Assembly: GCA_013398175.1 (NCBI GenBank)
Contig: VZRZ01007879.1
Coordinates: 187,138-251,137 of the forward strand
Reading direction: 5' to 3'
DNA from: Climacteris rufus
Lineage: Eukaryota; Chordata; Aves; Passeriformes; Climacteridae
DNA: 64,000 bases
Shown piece by piece: positions 24,801-36,800 of this stretch (position 1 is the stretch's first letter; each line of letters starts with the position of its first letter). The position numbers and the translations under genes are program-made. The notes below the pieces were generated by a model. That model was given only the letters and a program-made list of their open reading frames with translations. It had not been told where the DNA came from and did no database searches.

Positions 24801-27800
24801 CTGATTACTGTGTGTTTTTCTCAAGACTCTTAGCAGAGTTGCAGAGTGGTCCTAGGTAGCTGGGTTGTCTGATGTCCCGATCTGATTTCCCAGTCTTTGA
24901 GGATATAAAGCAAACAACTGAGGCTAAGTCTTCATATACACAGCTCCTGCTGAAACTGACTGAAAATGTGGCTTGACTGTAAGGTGTGGAATGTGCAAAG
25001 TACCCTGTAAACTCACACTCTTGAGACATTTCTTGGTGGACACCCAAAATAAATGACAGTTCTGCCTCTATTATCAAGCAAAGTAATAGTAATTATGGAC
25101 CCTAATTTCACGGGACAGGCTGAAGTAATTTAATGCAAGTATGCGTTTCACAGACACTTGTTCAAGAGTTCTTGGAGGGGGAATCTTTGTGTAAGGTTAA
25201 ATATAAATACATAGTGATGGCCCATTTATTGTCTGAGGATGTTTCTCTGTAAGAAAATTTAATATCATAATCTGTGCAAAATGAGTTCTGAATTAAGGTT
25301 ACTCCTAAATCTGCTATTTATTGTCTGTTGGATGCCTAACCCAACTAACTTAGTTGTATAGTATATTTGCATATGAGTGCACAGACACACAGGTAAGTAT
25401 TTTGCACAAGATATTTGTTAGACAGCTGGGAATATTTTGCTAGGTTGTAGCTGAATCTGTGAGTTGGGAAAATGAAATGTCTGCTCTGAATTGCATATTT
25501 TGCTGTTCAGTTGTGCATTTCTGTGAAGAGCTTGTTACAGGAGCTAATTCTTTTTTGTATCTGGGATAGAAATGTCTGACTGATTCATGTGAAAGGAGGA
25601 GATATAGCTCCTTTACTTTCTTCCTCATTTCTCTTTTGTCTTCTTAATGAAAAAAAAAGAAGGGAGGAGGAAATGTGAAGGGAGGCCTACAATGTCTTGA
25701 GGGACAGTTGTTGAAAGGAAGAGGAAAGGAGAATCAGCATGCAGGCAGGTCTTTAGTTTCTCAGTAGTGTGTTTTTGTGATATTATTGCATGGCAAAGCA
25801 ATGGAAGCAACATCAACCAATAAGACTTGATGTATTTTTATGCCACCACAGGTTATATTACTTATTAAAATAAATTCGTCATAGTTTACCCTTGCTATTT
25901 TGTGTGTGGCTGTAAGAAGAGAGAGGAGTTCAGTTTGGTAGGTGGTTAAAAATTCTTAGGAGAGACTTGAAACAGAAGACAGTATTGATGTGGGATGCGT
26001 GGAATGAAGTGTTAGAGACATTTTTAGATTAAAGCCAGACGTACAGGGAAATCTTTAGATGTTTTCAGACTTGGGATGCATGTTTGGTGCTCAGAGATTG
26101 TATGAGGTCCCTTAAGTAAAACACAAAAGTAAGATAAAAGTGTCTGAATTAAACCTTGGAAGAAAATGCTACTGAAAGATACTAAGATACCACTAGAGAA
26201 TTATAATTAGGGAGATTCAGAATCTCTGAGGATTTGCTTGCTGTTTCAACACTGACGGATCCTGCTCAAAGTTGTAAATAAAAGATGAGCCTTTGATTTA
26301 CTTAGGATAAGGTTATTCATAATCTTTACAAAAGCATCTTCAGCACAGTAAAGAGCATCAGATCACAAAAAAAAAATGCAATCGGTATAAGTTGCATATC
26401 TAAGCAGGAAAAGAATATAACAAGCGTGGAAAGAAGCCATTTTAAGTTTAATGCTTCAGTCTTCACTGTCTGACCCTTGGTTTATCTTCTTTGGCCCTTC
26501 AAAATTATTGAGGGACGTTTCCTGGGTGTTTTCTATAATAAGAAGTCTACTTACCAATGAACAACTGCAAAAACTGTTTGTAATATAATTAACATGTCTA
26601 AAGAAATGGAAAGTGCAGTACATTGGATTAGTACAGGAAGAGTTCAGAGAAATTATGAAGCTATATCGGAAATCTAAAACAAAGCAAAATTATTGTTGTT
26701 GTTGTTGCTGGCAAAATGTTTTCCTCTTTTACAATTTTGCTGTCTTTCTTTTTTTAAATAAAGCATGATGATCCTTAAAAAAATAAATTGAAGATAGCAG
26801 AACTTCTCTGCAATAGACATATTCTCATTTATGTAGTTTTGGGAGACTAAATGTATTTCAAAGTGCATGAAGTAGAAATTTGAGAAAATTTGAGGTGGAC
26901 CTGTGCTTGAATTACCCATGTGTGTAATATATCCAAATGAGCACAGTGAAATCCTGTGTAGTAAAACCATTGTGGTTTTTGCTAGTCACTTAGCAGGAGC
27001 TGATAAATATATTTTATTGTAACAAAGTGATTGGTGCCTGTCAGGAACTTCTTACTGGTCAGGAAGGAAAGAAAAGAATAGGACAGTTAGGTACCTGCAA
27101 GCATCCTTGATTTTGAGTCCTGGGTTTTGATTTGTTGTTGAAGAACACATATCTGTAACAAAATGTAATCCTCAGATTCTTCGTCTTCATTCTTTCTCTT
27201 AGCTTTAACATATTCCCAGTTAAAAACTCCTGTAACCTAGTGGTTTTAAAATACTATGCTTGGGCTCTCTAAACATTTTTGCATTAAAGTATTCTGACAG
27301 AAAAGAAAGAAAGGATGAGTGAAAAACAAAGAAACTGCATTTACATTTCAGTAGTATTAAAAGCCCTTCTTAGGGACATGCAGACATAGAAGAAAAGAGC
27401 AAATTATTTATTTTTTTTTTACCTTTTCTTCTGTCCTTTTTTTAGCTCTGTAAGCTGCTTAGAAATGCCTTGAGAGCAGATCCAATTCCTGGTTCCTCAA
27501 ATATGTCAGTTTGGCTATGCTGTAAGTGCTCATCACTTTAGGGCGGTGAGGATGGCCAAGAATCTCTAGAGCAGCTTAACTCTTTTCATTTCTTCATATC
27601 TATGCCTCCAGCACCTCAAATCCCTTCAAAAAGAACACAGCCTTACTTAATATTTTTTGGTACTCAGGAATCTTTCCAATGCTTTCGTCAAACAACAGAT
27701 TAAATGACAACTTGCATGAAAAATAATAACAGACCAGAAGACATTTTGAGAGTTGTTTTGGCATATTATGTCAAACTGTGTCAGATATCATGGGCATTGG

Positions 27801-30800
27801 ATTTTGTTTACTTATGTAATGTCATTCTATGCCTTTCTCCCATTCTTTTCTCCCATCAATGTTATCTCATGTATGCCTGTTAGAATAACTTATTAGTTTT
27901 ATCTAGGAACCAAGCAAGGTGAAGAAAATTAAACTTTGGATTTTTAAAAGTGTGTATTTGGGAGGCATTTACTCATGATCACACGGTCTTGCAAGTAGGT
28001 GCTTCCTTATCTTTATCAGCAGCAGTTCTTCAGCTGAAGCAAGTCATAGTTGGAGTCCATATCATTTGACTGTGATTCCAGTACTTAGGAAGGGACAGAA
28101 CCCCTGATGAACCACTTTTGCCAGATGAACCCACTTACTGAAGCACATCCTGGTAAGACAGATAATGGAAGTCTCAGAATATGATGCAGTTTATTCAGAG
28201 ATAATTGGGAAGCCCAAAGTCAACTATGATAACTTGTTTCTTGGTCCTGTTATGATAGGACCAAGATAGGAGTTTGGAAGGAACAACATAAAGTCTTTGA
28301 TGCCAGAGGCACACTGGGGGGCCTCTCTGAACTGTTGCAGTGAAACTGGACAGGCATTATGACAAAGTACAGATTCAGGAGATGAAAATTCTCAGACACC
28401 ACCAGGGTGCCTTACTTTTTTTCTAAAATGCAGTAAAATGAGTTTTCACCTATGTATCTTGACAGGTACACGTTCAGGCTCTCTGGACAGGCTTACCATG
28501 GCTGAACTTCCCATCTCTCTATCTTGATCCTGTAGCAGCATGGCTAGATACTTCATCTAAACCGGAAACTGGTGCTCCCAACAGCACCGTGGTGTGCTGA
28601 CAAGGGACCATGGACAGCAACTGCTCACTGCAAATTGGGGAACTTGTGCTCTAATGCTGAAAATAAAGGACTGGTTTTAGACATAGAATCATAGAATATC
28701 TAGAGTTGGAAGAGACCCATAAGGATCATTAAGACCCAACTCCTTGCTCCTCACAGGACTACCTAAAATGAAAACACATGACTAAAAATATTACAATGTA
28801 GACTGCTTTATCAACCTTGAACTAATCTGACCATTCATTGAGATCAGATGAGGTTCAACTCATGTTTTGCAATGAAGTTGCCAATGTTATGATTCTATTT
28901 GTTTGTATGACTGTTTACCAAAACACTGTTCTGTAAAAGAGTTTTGCTAGTGTAGAACCACCATAGGAAGTTCAAACTTACTGGAATATGCTTGTGCATT
29001 GTTTCATTCTGGAGATGTTGCTCTTGACTGCTGTCACTTCTTCCAGAAGAGAATAAACTGTAGGTATTTGTAGCCAATCTTCTTTTACATAGAGGGCAGT
29101 GTGCTGGTAGCTTACACAGAAGAAATTCATGGAGGTGTCCTCTCTGAAAGTGACCTGATCAGGCAGCTCTCCAGAGACTGCAGTGCTAGACATCAGTTTT
29201 TTCAATAAGAACAAGTCATGGATTCACCCATGTCCTCATCTAGTCATACCCAAGCATTCCAAAGGCCAGGCTGTCTCATCAGAAACAAGGCCAAACAATG
29301 TTCCTTACCCACTGAGTATCTTCAGGCCCTCAACATCCTTCAGCTGTTCCAGCTGATACAAGACAGATGTAAAGCAGCAACACAAGATTGTGCTTTGAAG
29401 TGTGTTGGATATTGCTTTGCATAGAGCAGCTTTTGCTCAGAATCAACATGACTCTGCTCTTTGTTAGCTATCTGTAGTGAATTCTGAACTACTTGAAATT
29501 GTGCTGCTTACAAATGGATTGGAATCTGCCTGGAGATCACAGACAAAGCTGAAAAGAAGTTGGACCCAAATAATATGGGACCTTCATTCCATGTGTGGAA
29601 TTTAGGGTACAGGAATCTTAAATTCTTCACTTTCACAGCCATACACATCTTCCATGCCTTTACTCTTGAGTTGTGTCAAGATGCAAAAACATTGGCAGGA
29701 GAGTTCAGCCTACTGTTTGTGTCAAAAGTATGGAGGTACTGGTCAGATATGTAGACTTCATGCATTCTTTTTGAACTTTGGTTGTGGAGATTCCATTTTC
29801 ATTTTCTCAACCTCATTCACTTAAGGAAAGGATCACAATTTCAGGGCAGCTACACTTCTGACCACTTCCATTCTCTGATGCACACACTTTTCCTTACAGA
29901 CGGTTCCTAAATATCCTTAACTGCTGTGATTACAAATCCCCTGCTTAATGAAAGCTCTGATACACAAGCTCAGCTTGGAACATCTCATCTGTAGCCACTG
30001 ATTTGGCTTGTAGTACTCAGAGTGCCCCACTCTGCACTCCACTGTTTGAAGGTTCCTCATATATCTTATGATCATTGGCTCAGTGCGAGAAGAAAACCAA
30101 AACTACTTGGAGCTGAATCCCTGATTAATAGCTTCCGTAAGGACCACTGTAGTTTTCTATTAAAGCACCTTGTCCTAAGCCCTATTCCTTGGGCTTTCCT
30201 TATGTTTAATTCTCTTGCTCTCTTTTCTCCTTGTCTTCTATTGAGCCCTATATTGTACCAGTTTCTTTTGTGGCAACTAATATCAGACAGGTAGACTAAA
30301 GAAATTTTTTGTCTTTTGCTTTTTTTTTTTTAATCAATAAACAATATCTATCTCAGAGTCTGAGTTAATTATTCCGTGACAGTAATTGCACAGCAGAGAT
30401 AGAATGCAGTGTTTTTGGCTGAAGCACAAAGCTGTCAAACTTCTCCATTTAAGCAGGGTGAGCATGTAAGCTGTGAGAGTTCTGAAAACTTTATAGAAAC
30501 TGTAGTGTGGTGTTGTCCTTTTGTAAGCAGTAATTACAAGTCAGTTGATTATCCAGTTGATACAGAACTAGGAGAAAGTGAACTCTACAAGGATCACTAA
30601 ACTTGCTTTAAAAAGGCTGCGGGTTAGAATAACATCAGGCTTGCTGGTTTAGGGAGACTTCTCAGAGTTGTGTTAGAACACTGCTTTTGCCACTCAGACC
30701 TCTCACTGGAAAATTTGCATATAGGGGAGTTAGTTGGCTCTTTTCATCTGTGGGTCTCCAGCCACAGATGAAACCAAAACATTTCTACATATGGGATTAA

Positions 30801-33800
30801 TTTTATTGTTCAAATGTTGGAGGGGAAAAGATGAATGTAGAGTCTTTTAATACCAAATGTTTCCTAAGTAAAGGAAACTCCAGCTGTGTTTCTGCTTCTC
30901 CTCATGCTTGTTGGTTGCTTTAAGGAGAGACTGTTGAACCTGATTAATGAAATTAAAAACTCTTCTCAGAAGAAATATGGTTTGTATCCAAGACTCCTGT
31001 GATACACCTCTAAAATATTTGGACTTGTTTTGAATCCATACTTGGACTCTTTAAATGACAATATTAAGAAAATGGAGTGCTTTAGCTTCACCAATTGCTT
31101 TTGAAGCAAATAATTCGTATTTGTTATATAGCTTAATTATTTTCTCTCTTCTCTAATTTGCTTTGTTAATTTCATTGAAATTAGCCCTATTACTTCTGTA
31201 ATTATTTTCTGACAGACTATGTCATCTGGGATATTTCCTTTCCAAGGGCAATGAATGGAATCCTACTCAAAATCATTGAACTGGGACTGTTTAATAACAT
31301 GACAGATCCTCTTATGATCATTTTCAAAAGACTTAATTTCCTCTCTCCCAGGCTGCTAGTGCTGATTTCAGGTTCTGAATGGGGTTTTTTGGGTTTTGGG
31401 TTTTTGTTTGTTGGGGGGACTTTGTTTGGTTGGTTGGTTGGTTGGTTGGTTTCTCTGAAAGCTTCATTACTTATAGTTTTGCTTTTCTAAAAAATGTCGT
31501 ATACAGCCTGTCATAAAACAGTATAGATTTTTAATTATGAGTGATATCTGCTTGAAATAGAACTCTTAAAGCACAGTGAATGTCTCTTTCCATTGAAATG
31601 GTGTAGTTGTATTTAACAGAACTGATAATAGTTGCAGGCAGCCAAGACACTTGGGTAATAAATTCTGTTCTCTTTTTTTTTAATTTGATTTATTGTTCTG
31701 GAATGTACTGAAATGTTTGTTGTTGACTAAGAAAGTTTTAGTGATAACTTCATTGCTAGCAAGCACCTTGAGAGAATAGTGTTCCCTGCATTGCAGAGAT
31801 GATACCACGACTAAGAAATGTTACTGCTTGGAGTAAGAGTAGGGACAGGACCCAAACTGAATAAATAAAAGCAAATTTAATGGATGATTCAGTTTTACTG
31901 CTTTGTCTTTTTGCTACAGTGGGCACTATGGAATCTGCAAATGTGAAATTTGGTTTTCTTATAGCTTAAGCTTCTTATACAATGATAGACTTCAAAGAAA
32001 TATATATTGAAAAGTATCACAATTGTCTATTATTGTCTTTTTAAGTGAAAAATTTGATAAAACTGTAGAATTCTTCTGTCTTTGTTTTGTGAAAATATAA
32101 TAACTGCAGTAGCCTGGCAAATCCAGATAATTCCATCATAAATATTCTGTTACTGAAATGTGCATAATCTTTCCCTTTCCTTTTCCCTTTCCCTTTTTCT
32201 CTTGTTCCTTGTTTCCAAGAACATCTGCCCAGAGGTGATGATTTTTTGATGCCGAAGTGTCAGGTAAAAGTGGGCATCTCTAGGTAATTGAAAGTCAATA
32301 ACTATTTGACTTAATCTTTTCATACTAGAAACCTGGCTCATTCAGTTCCTGAGGCTGAAACAGTTCCTCTTTATTACTTTTGCCAATAACTGTTTGAGTA
32401 ACTTTTTTACATTATACTTTGCTGAAGCTCTCTAAACCTACTTGGTCTCTTATAATTGTTTTGTTTTGTTTTTTTCTTACTTTCCTTTTATCTCTTCTCT
32501 TTTCTGTACAGGTGATTTCTATTCACTCCTTTCGAAGCTGTTAGGAGAAAGGGAAGATGTTGTGCACGTGCATACGCATCGCCCTACAGAAAAGGCAGAA
32601 TCAGATCTTGTGGCAGAGATTGCTAATGTAGTCCAAAAGAAGGATCTTGCCAGAGAGATCACAAATCACGATGAAAGGGACAGTACTATCCTTGTCAGAG
32701 ACAGAATTCACAAATTTCACAGACTAGAGTCTACCTTGAGGCCACCAGAGAACAGACATTTCTCTTTACAACAGTCTAAACATGGTGAGGGAAGCTGGGA
32801 AAAAGAACATAAAGGAGGTGGGTTAGGGGTTAATTTTATACAATGAAATGCAATGTAAAAGCTGTGATCCACATTAGCAAAATCTGAAGGGAATATCAAT
32901 TGAGGTTGGGAAGTATTTTACCTGACAGTTTTCCTAATTATTGAAATGTTCTCCCTCTGATTTAGACATATTTCACTGGGGTTCTTTCCCCCTCCATGTG
33001 GGAAGAAATAATGTGTGCTGATGGCACAACACCAGTACTTTCTGGACAATAGAGTATTTTTTTCTACCCTTAAGACCTCTACTTAATGATTGTGTATCAG
33101 TTATGCTTAAACAAGGTAAACACAGGATGTACTAGTCACAGGAAGTGAAGAATTTAATACAAGTAACTACTATAAAATTGTCACTGAAATAATCAATACA
33201 TTTTATGAGTTTGCTGACTGCCCTGACTTGTCAGATACACGATTTCATAAAATGGGTTGCTGTAATTCAATCAGATATTTTTTCTCTCATTCAGAAAGAG
33301 TGATAATTAATCCTGAAAAATTCTTAAGTAAAATTTTCTGCATGTTGATTTCAAATTGGGCTTGACTGTCCAAATGTTGTTGGACAGGCTGTTTTATTAT
33401 GCTAGAATTACAATTTATTCCCTTCAGGTTTCTATGACAGCAGAAACCATGGTACTGTGCTGTTTGTTTTACTTGCATTTTGGTCCCTGTGATATTGACT
33501 GTGCTTAGCCTTACTTGCTAATGTGGAAACCCAGATAATGCAGCATGTGATGAGTATCTCATAAAAGAAGCTGGTATGTATGCATGAAAGCCATCTGTAT
33601 GCATAAGCTGTAGCCACACATGCCTGCTTTTATGTTGCAACCACCCAGATTGATGTTTCCAAGTACTTTTGTACACAAATATGTATAATTCATCATCCAT
33701 TTGATTTTTATTTCTGTTCATAATGTTAACATATATTGTCTCTCCCTGTGTGAGGTTCTGTTGCAGTGTTCAAACTCAGCAAAACCCTGGGTTTGTGTTT

Positions 33801-36800
33801 AGCAGAAAACCAGAGATGAGGATTCCCCAGTGTTATGCTGTGCTATCCAGTTAAATGAGAGCCTGTCAGATGATTGGCATAGGGGCAAAAAGACAGGTGG
33901 AATGTTACCATTTGCCTGACATATGTGTAAATCAGAAGTGATTCCATAAACGTCACTAGAGTTAAATGCTCAGGAACCTAATGTGGGTGGCATTTCTGCA
34001 GAAGCAGTTTGGTCAGTTCAGACTAATAATGTGTGGTGTGTAGAAGGCAAAGAAGGAAATTCGTTTCTGTTTTCACTGATTCAGAGGAGGGAGTGCCAGG
34101 GAACTGAATAAATGGCTTAGTTTGACACACCTCATGGCATGAATTCTAACTACAGAAAGCATTTGCTCAGCTATGCCATCTATTCGTCTGGGGGGAATTT
34201 GTTGGTGGAGGACTCATTAATAAATGGACTTTCAAATGTCAAAATTTGAGGTACAGGAAAAAAGAAAATTGAGGTTTCCTTAATAAGCATTGTTGGGGTT
34301 GGTGCTTTTATGCTTGTGATACTGTTAGCTACAGGAATCCTAACCTGCAGCAGCTGTCAGCACCAGCTTTTGGCAAAAGAACTTTTGTAGCAATAAAATC
34401 TTTAAGCATATGTTTAGTTTCTGTTTAGGGAAGTATTTACATTTAAGAACAAAATCTTCCCTAACAGAATTTTCCTCTTCAGAGGAAGGAGTAAAGTTGT
34501 CTTGATTTAATAAAACATTTGCACCTTTTGTAAAATTCTTTATGGTATTGAATTGAAAAAATTCTCAATTTTCATAGTACAAGATACTGCTGTTAAATTA
34601 ATTTCATGTAACTGTTGAAAAATTACCAGAATTAAAATAGTTTAATATTTTTAGTCTTGGAAATATTTCAATTTCTAATATGTAAGTGGCCTGAAATAGC
34701 AAGTGGCCAATATGGTAAGTAAAGTTGTTACAAATGTTATAACTTTATGCTACTGGTCTTCTGCACTGTTGTTTGCTTGTTAGCTTGAGACTGGTCATTA
34801 ATCAGTCAGGTTGTTTAACATCACTCCAGCCAGTACAATTATACCTCCTAAATAAGGCAAAGAGTGTAATTTTCCAATTTTAAAAGCTCCTTTGTGCAGT
34901 TCTTACTTAGATTTTTCAAGATTTGAATGAGTACTCTGATGGCAAAGGGTAAATGCAGCGTGATGTAAAATTTGCAATGTTAAAAGGTCTTCCAGGAAAT
35001 TCTGGACAGTAAATTGCAATTCTGTCAATAAATAAGGTTTTAATCTTTCACTTGATTTGATATTTAATTGCATGTTCTAAATCTGTGTAATTCTTCTTTT
35101 TTTTTTTTAATGAACGACTCTAAATTGAAAGGTAGATCTGGTACTTAGTTTAGAGATCTTTTATAACAAAACTGGTGATCCCATTTTTTCTAAGGAGTTG
35201 TAAATTATTTCAGTGGGGAAAGTAATTTTCTTTAATCTCATATGAAACTGTTCCATGGAACACTTATTTTGTAATAAATCTTAGATAATTAAGACTAAAT
35301 TTAGTGGGTTTTTGTAAAAAGCTAGTTGCCTTAAGATAAACCTGTATCAAAGGACTTTCAGTATGCAACTTCCAAAGGAAAAAGAAAATACAACACTAAT
35401 TAACCAATTTTGGAAAAACATTATAAAATCTAAAGATTGTATAGAGGCTGGAGCTCTTGTGATTAGATTGTATTTCACTGTACATTCATTTTATTGTTTT
35501 GGTCTATCGGAAATCTTTTGTTCCTTTAAGTATAAACATTTTGTGTTTTATAGTACATGCCTTTTGAGAGACTAAACAGAGACCAGAATTTAGGATTCCT
35601 GTGTTTAGCCTTTTATTTTTTCTAGCTTTTTTTGAAAAGACTCAGAGGCCGAGGGGCCCTGTGACAGGAAACATAGACAAGGTTTCTGCAATTTCAGTTA
35701 AACTGATAGGGGATGAGCAAGTAAGGAAGCAGACACCAGATTTCCATCCCTTCATTCCTTTCAGAATCCAAACATCCATGAATATACCTGGCACTGCACC
35801 AGCTGTGATCAACTGAACTGTGCAAAAGTATGAATATGTATCAGTTTTTTTCTTATCAGCTTTTCTTTTAGTTTGGAGCTTTTGTTCAGCTAAAATTTCC
35901 ACAGAGGACAACTTTTTTAGAAGTTTCTGATTGCTGTCCTGGATTCACTGCAGTTGCTGATGCCCTTAGGTTTATTTTAGGTTTGTCACCTACTCTGGCT
36001 ATGATACCTAAAACTAAAGAGGTAAAATGTCTCCTAGTCTGCAGCAGGTTTTCAGCACTGGTTCTGTATATCCCTTGTGTAGATTTAGAGAATGATTTTC
36101 CCTCCACCGCATCCCTGTTGTTACTCCATGTGAAATGGAAGGGGACAGTATGCTTACAAGGACAGATGGGTTGCACAGCTGGCCTAAAGATTTTAGACAT
36201 TGATTCCCCTTTAATTTTTCCTTTCATTGGAAGATCACTTCCAGCTGAACCCTCTCAAACTCCTTGGGTGCTGTGTGCTGAAGTCTGTGGTCTGCGTTGT
36301 TTGAAAGCAAGGGTGCCCTGGCACTTTGTGAATGGGGAGGTGTGTTTCCCCTGCCTAGGTGGTTCCCCAGGGATTGGTGTTTGGGATCTCAGCAGAACTC
36401 ACAAACTTTGGGTGAACTGGAAGTTGCAAAGTGCGAGATGATGCTATTAAACACACTCAATATGCGCGGGAAAGCTCCAATTTCACATAACTTTGAGAAA
36501 TTGCTTCTCATTCGCCATTAGTTTGGGTGTATGTGGCTACATGCAGAGTATGTATGCATTGTAGAAATACTTGATTTATGCTCAACAAATTAATTTCTGA
36601 AAGGAAGAAGTGGTGGATTTCCTAATGTGTAGAAAAGATTTTTTAATTTTTCTTTTTATTTTATCAGAATTAGTGAGATTTCTTTTGCCATTACTTTTTA
36701 TTTTGATAATATAGTTAATTAGTCTCTTAATATACTGTCAGAGCTACACAAGAACAACCTCTTCCAAATAGTACTTAAACAGGTGATCTGTGAGAAATTA

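Larger units (their letters stand above)
20680..32511 (+). other. PAM: PAM intron, 11.8 kb, largest in window
   Basis: Follows the duplicated exon. Contents seen: a 20-bp tandem pair at 20745-20784, an AT-rich tract near 23972-24045, a short TTG repeat near 26692-26707, a CR1 end fragment at 28682-28768, a G-rich run plus TTGG repeat at 31381-31451 and a pyrimidine tract at 32169-32208. The part from about 28.0 to 30.3 kb is less AT-rich and has several short open stretches on both strands that I cannot assign. No PAM exon or other gene is recognised. Confidence 0.82.

Noticed and set aside
36000..36441. 152-codon open stretch with overlapping open frame on the minus strand
   Set aside because: No known domain, low-quality start, both strands open; probably composition or a decayed repeat rather than a gene.
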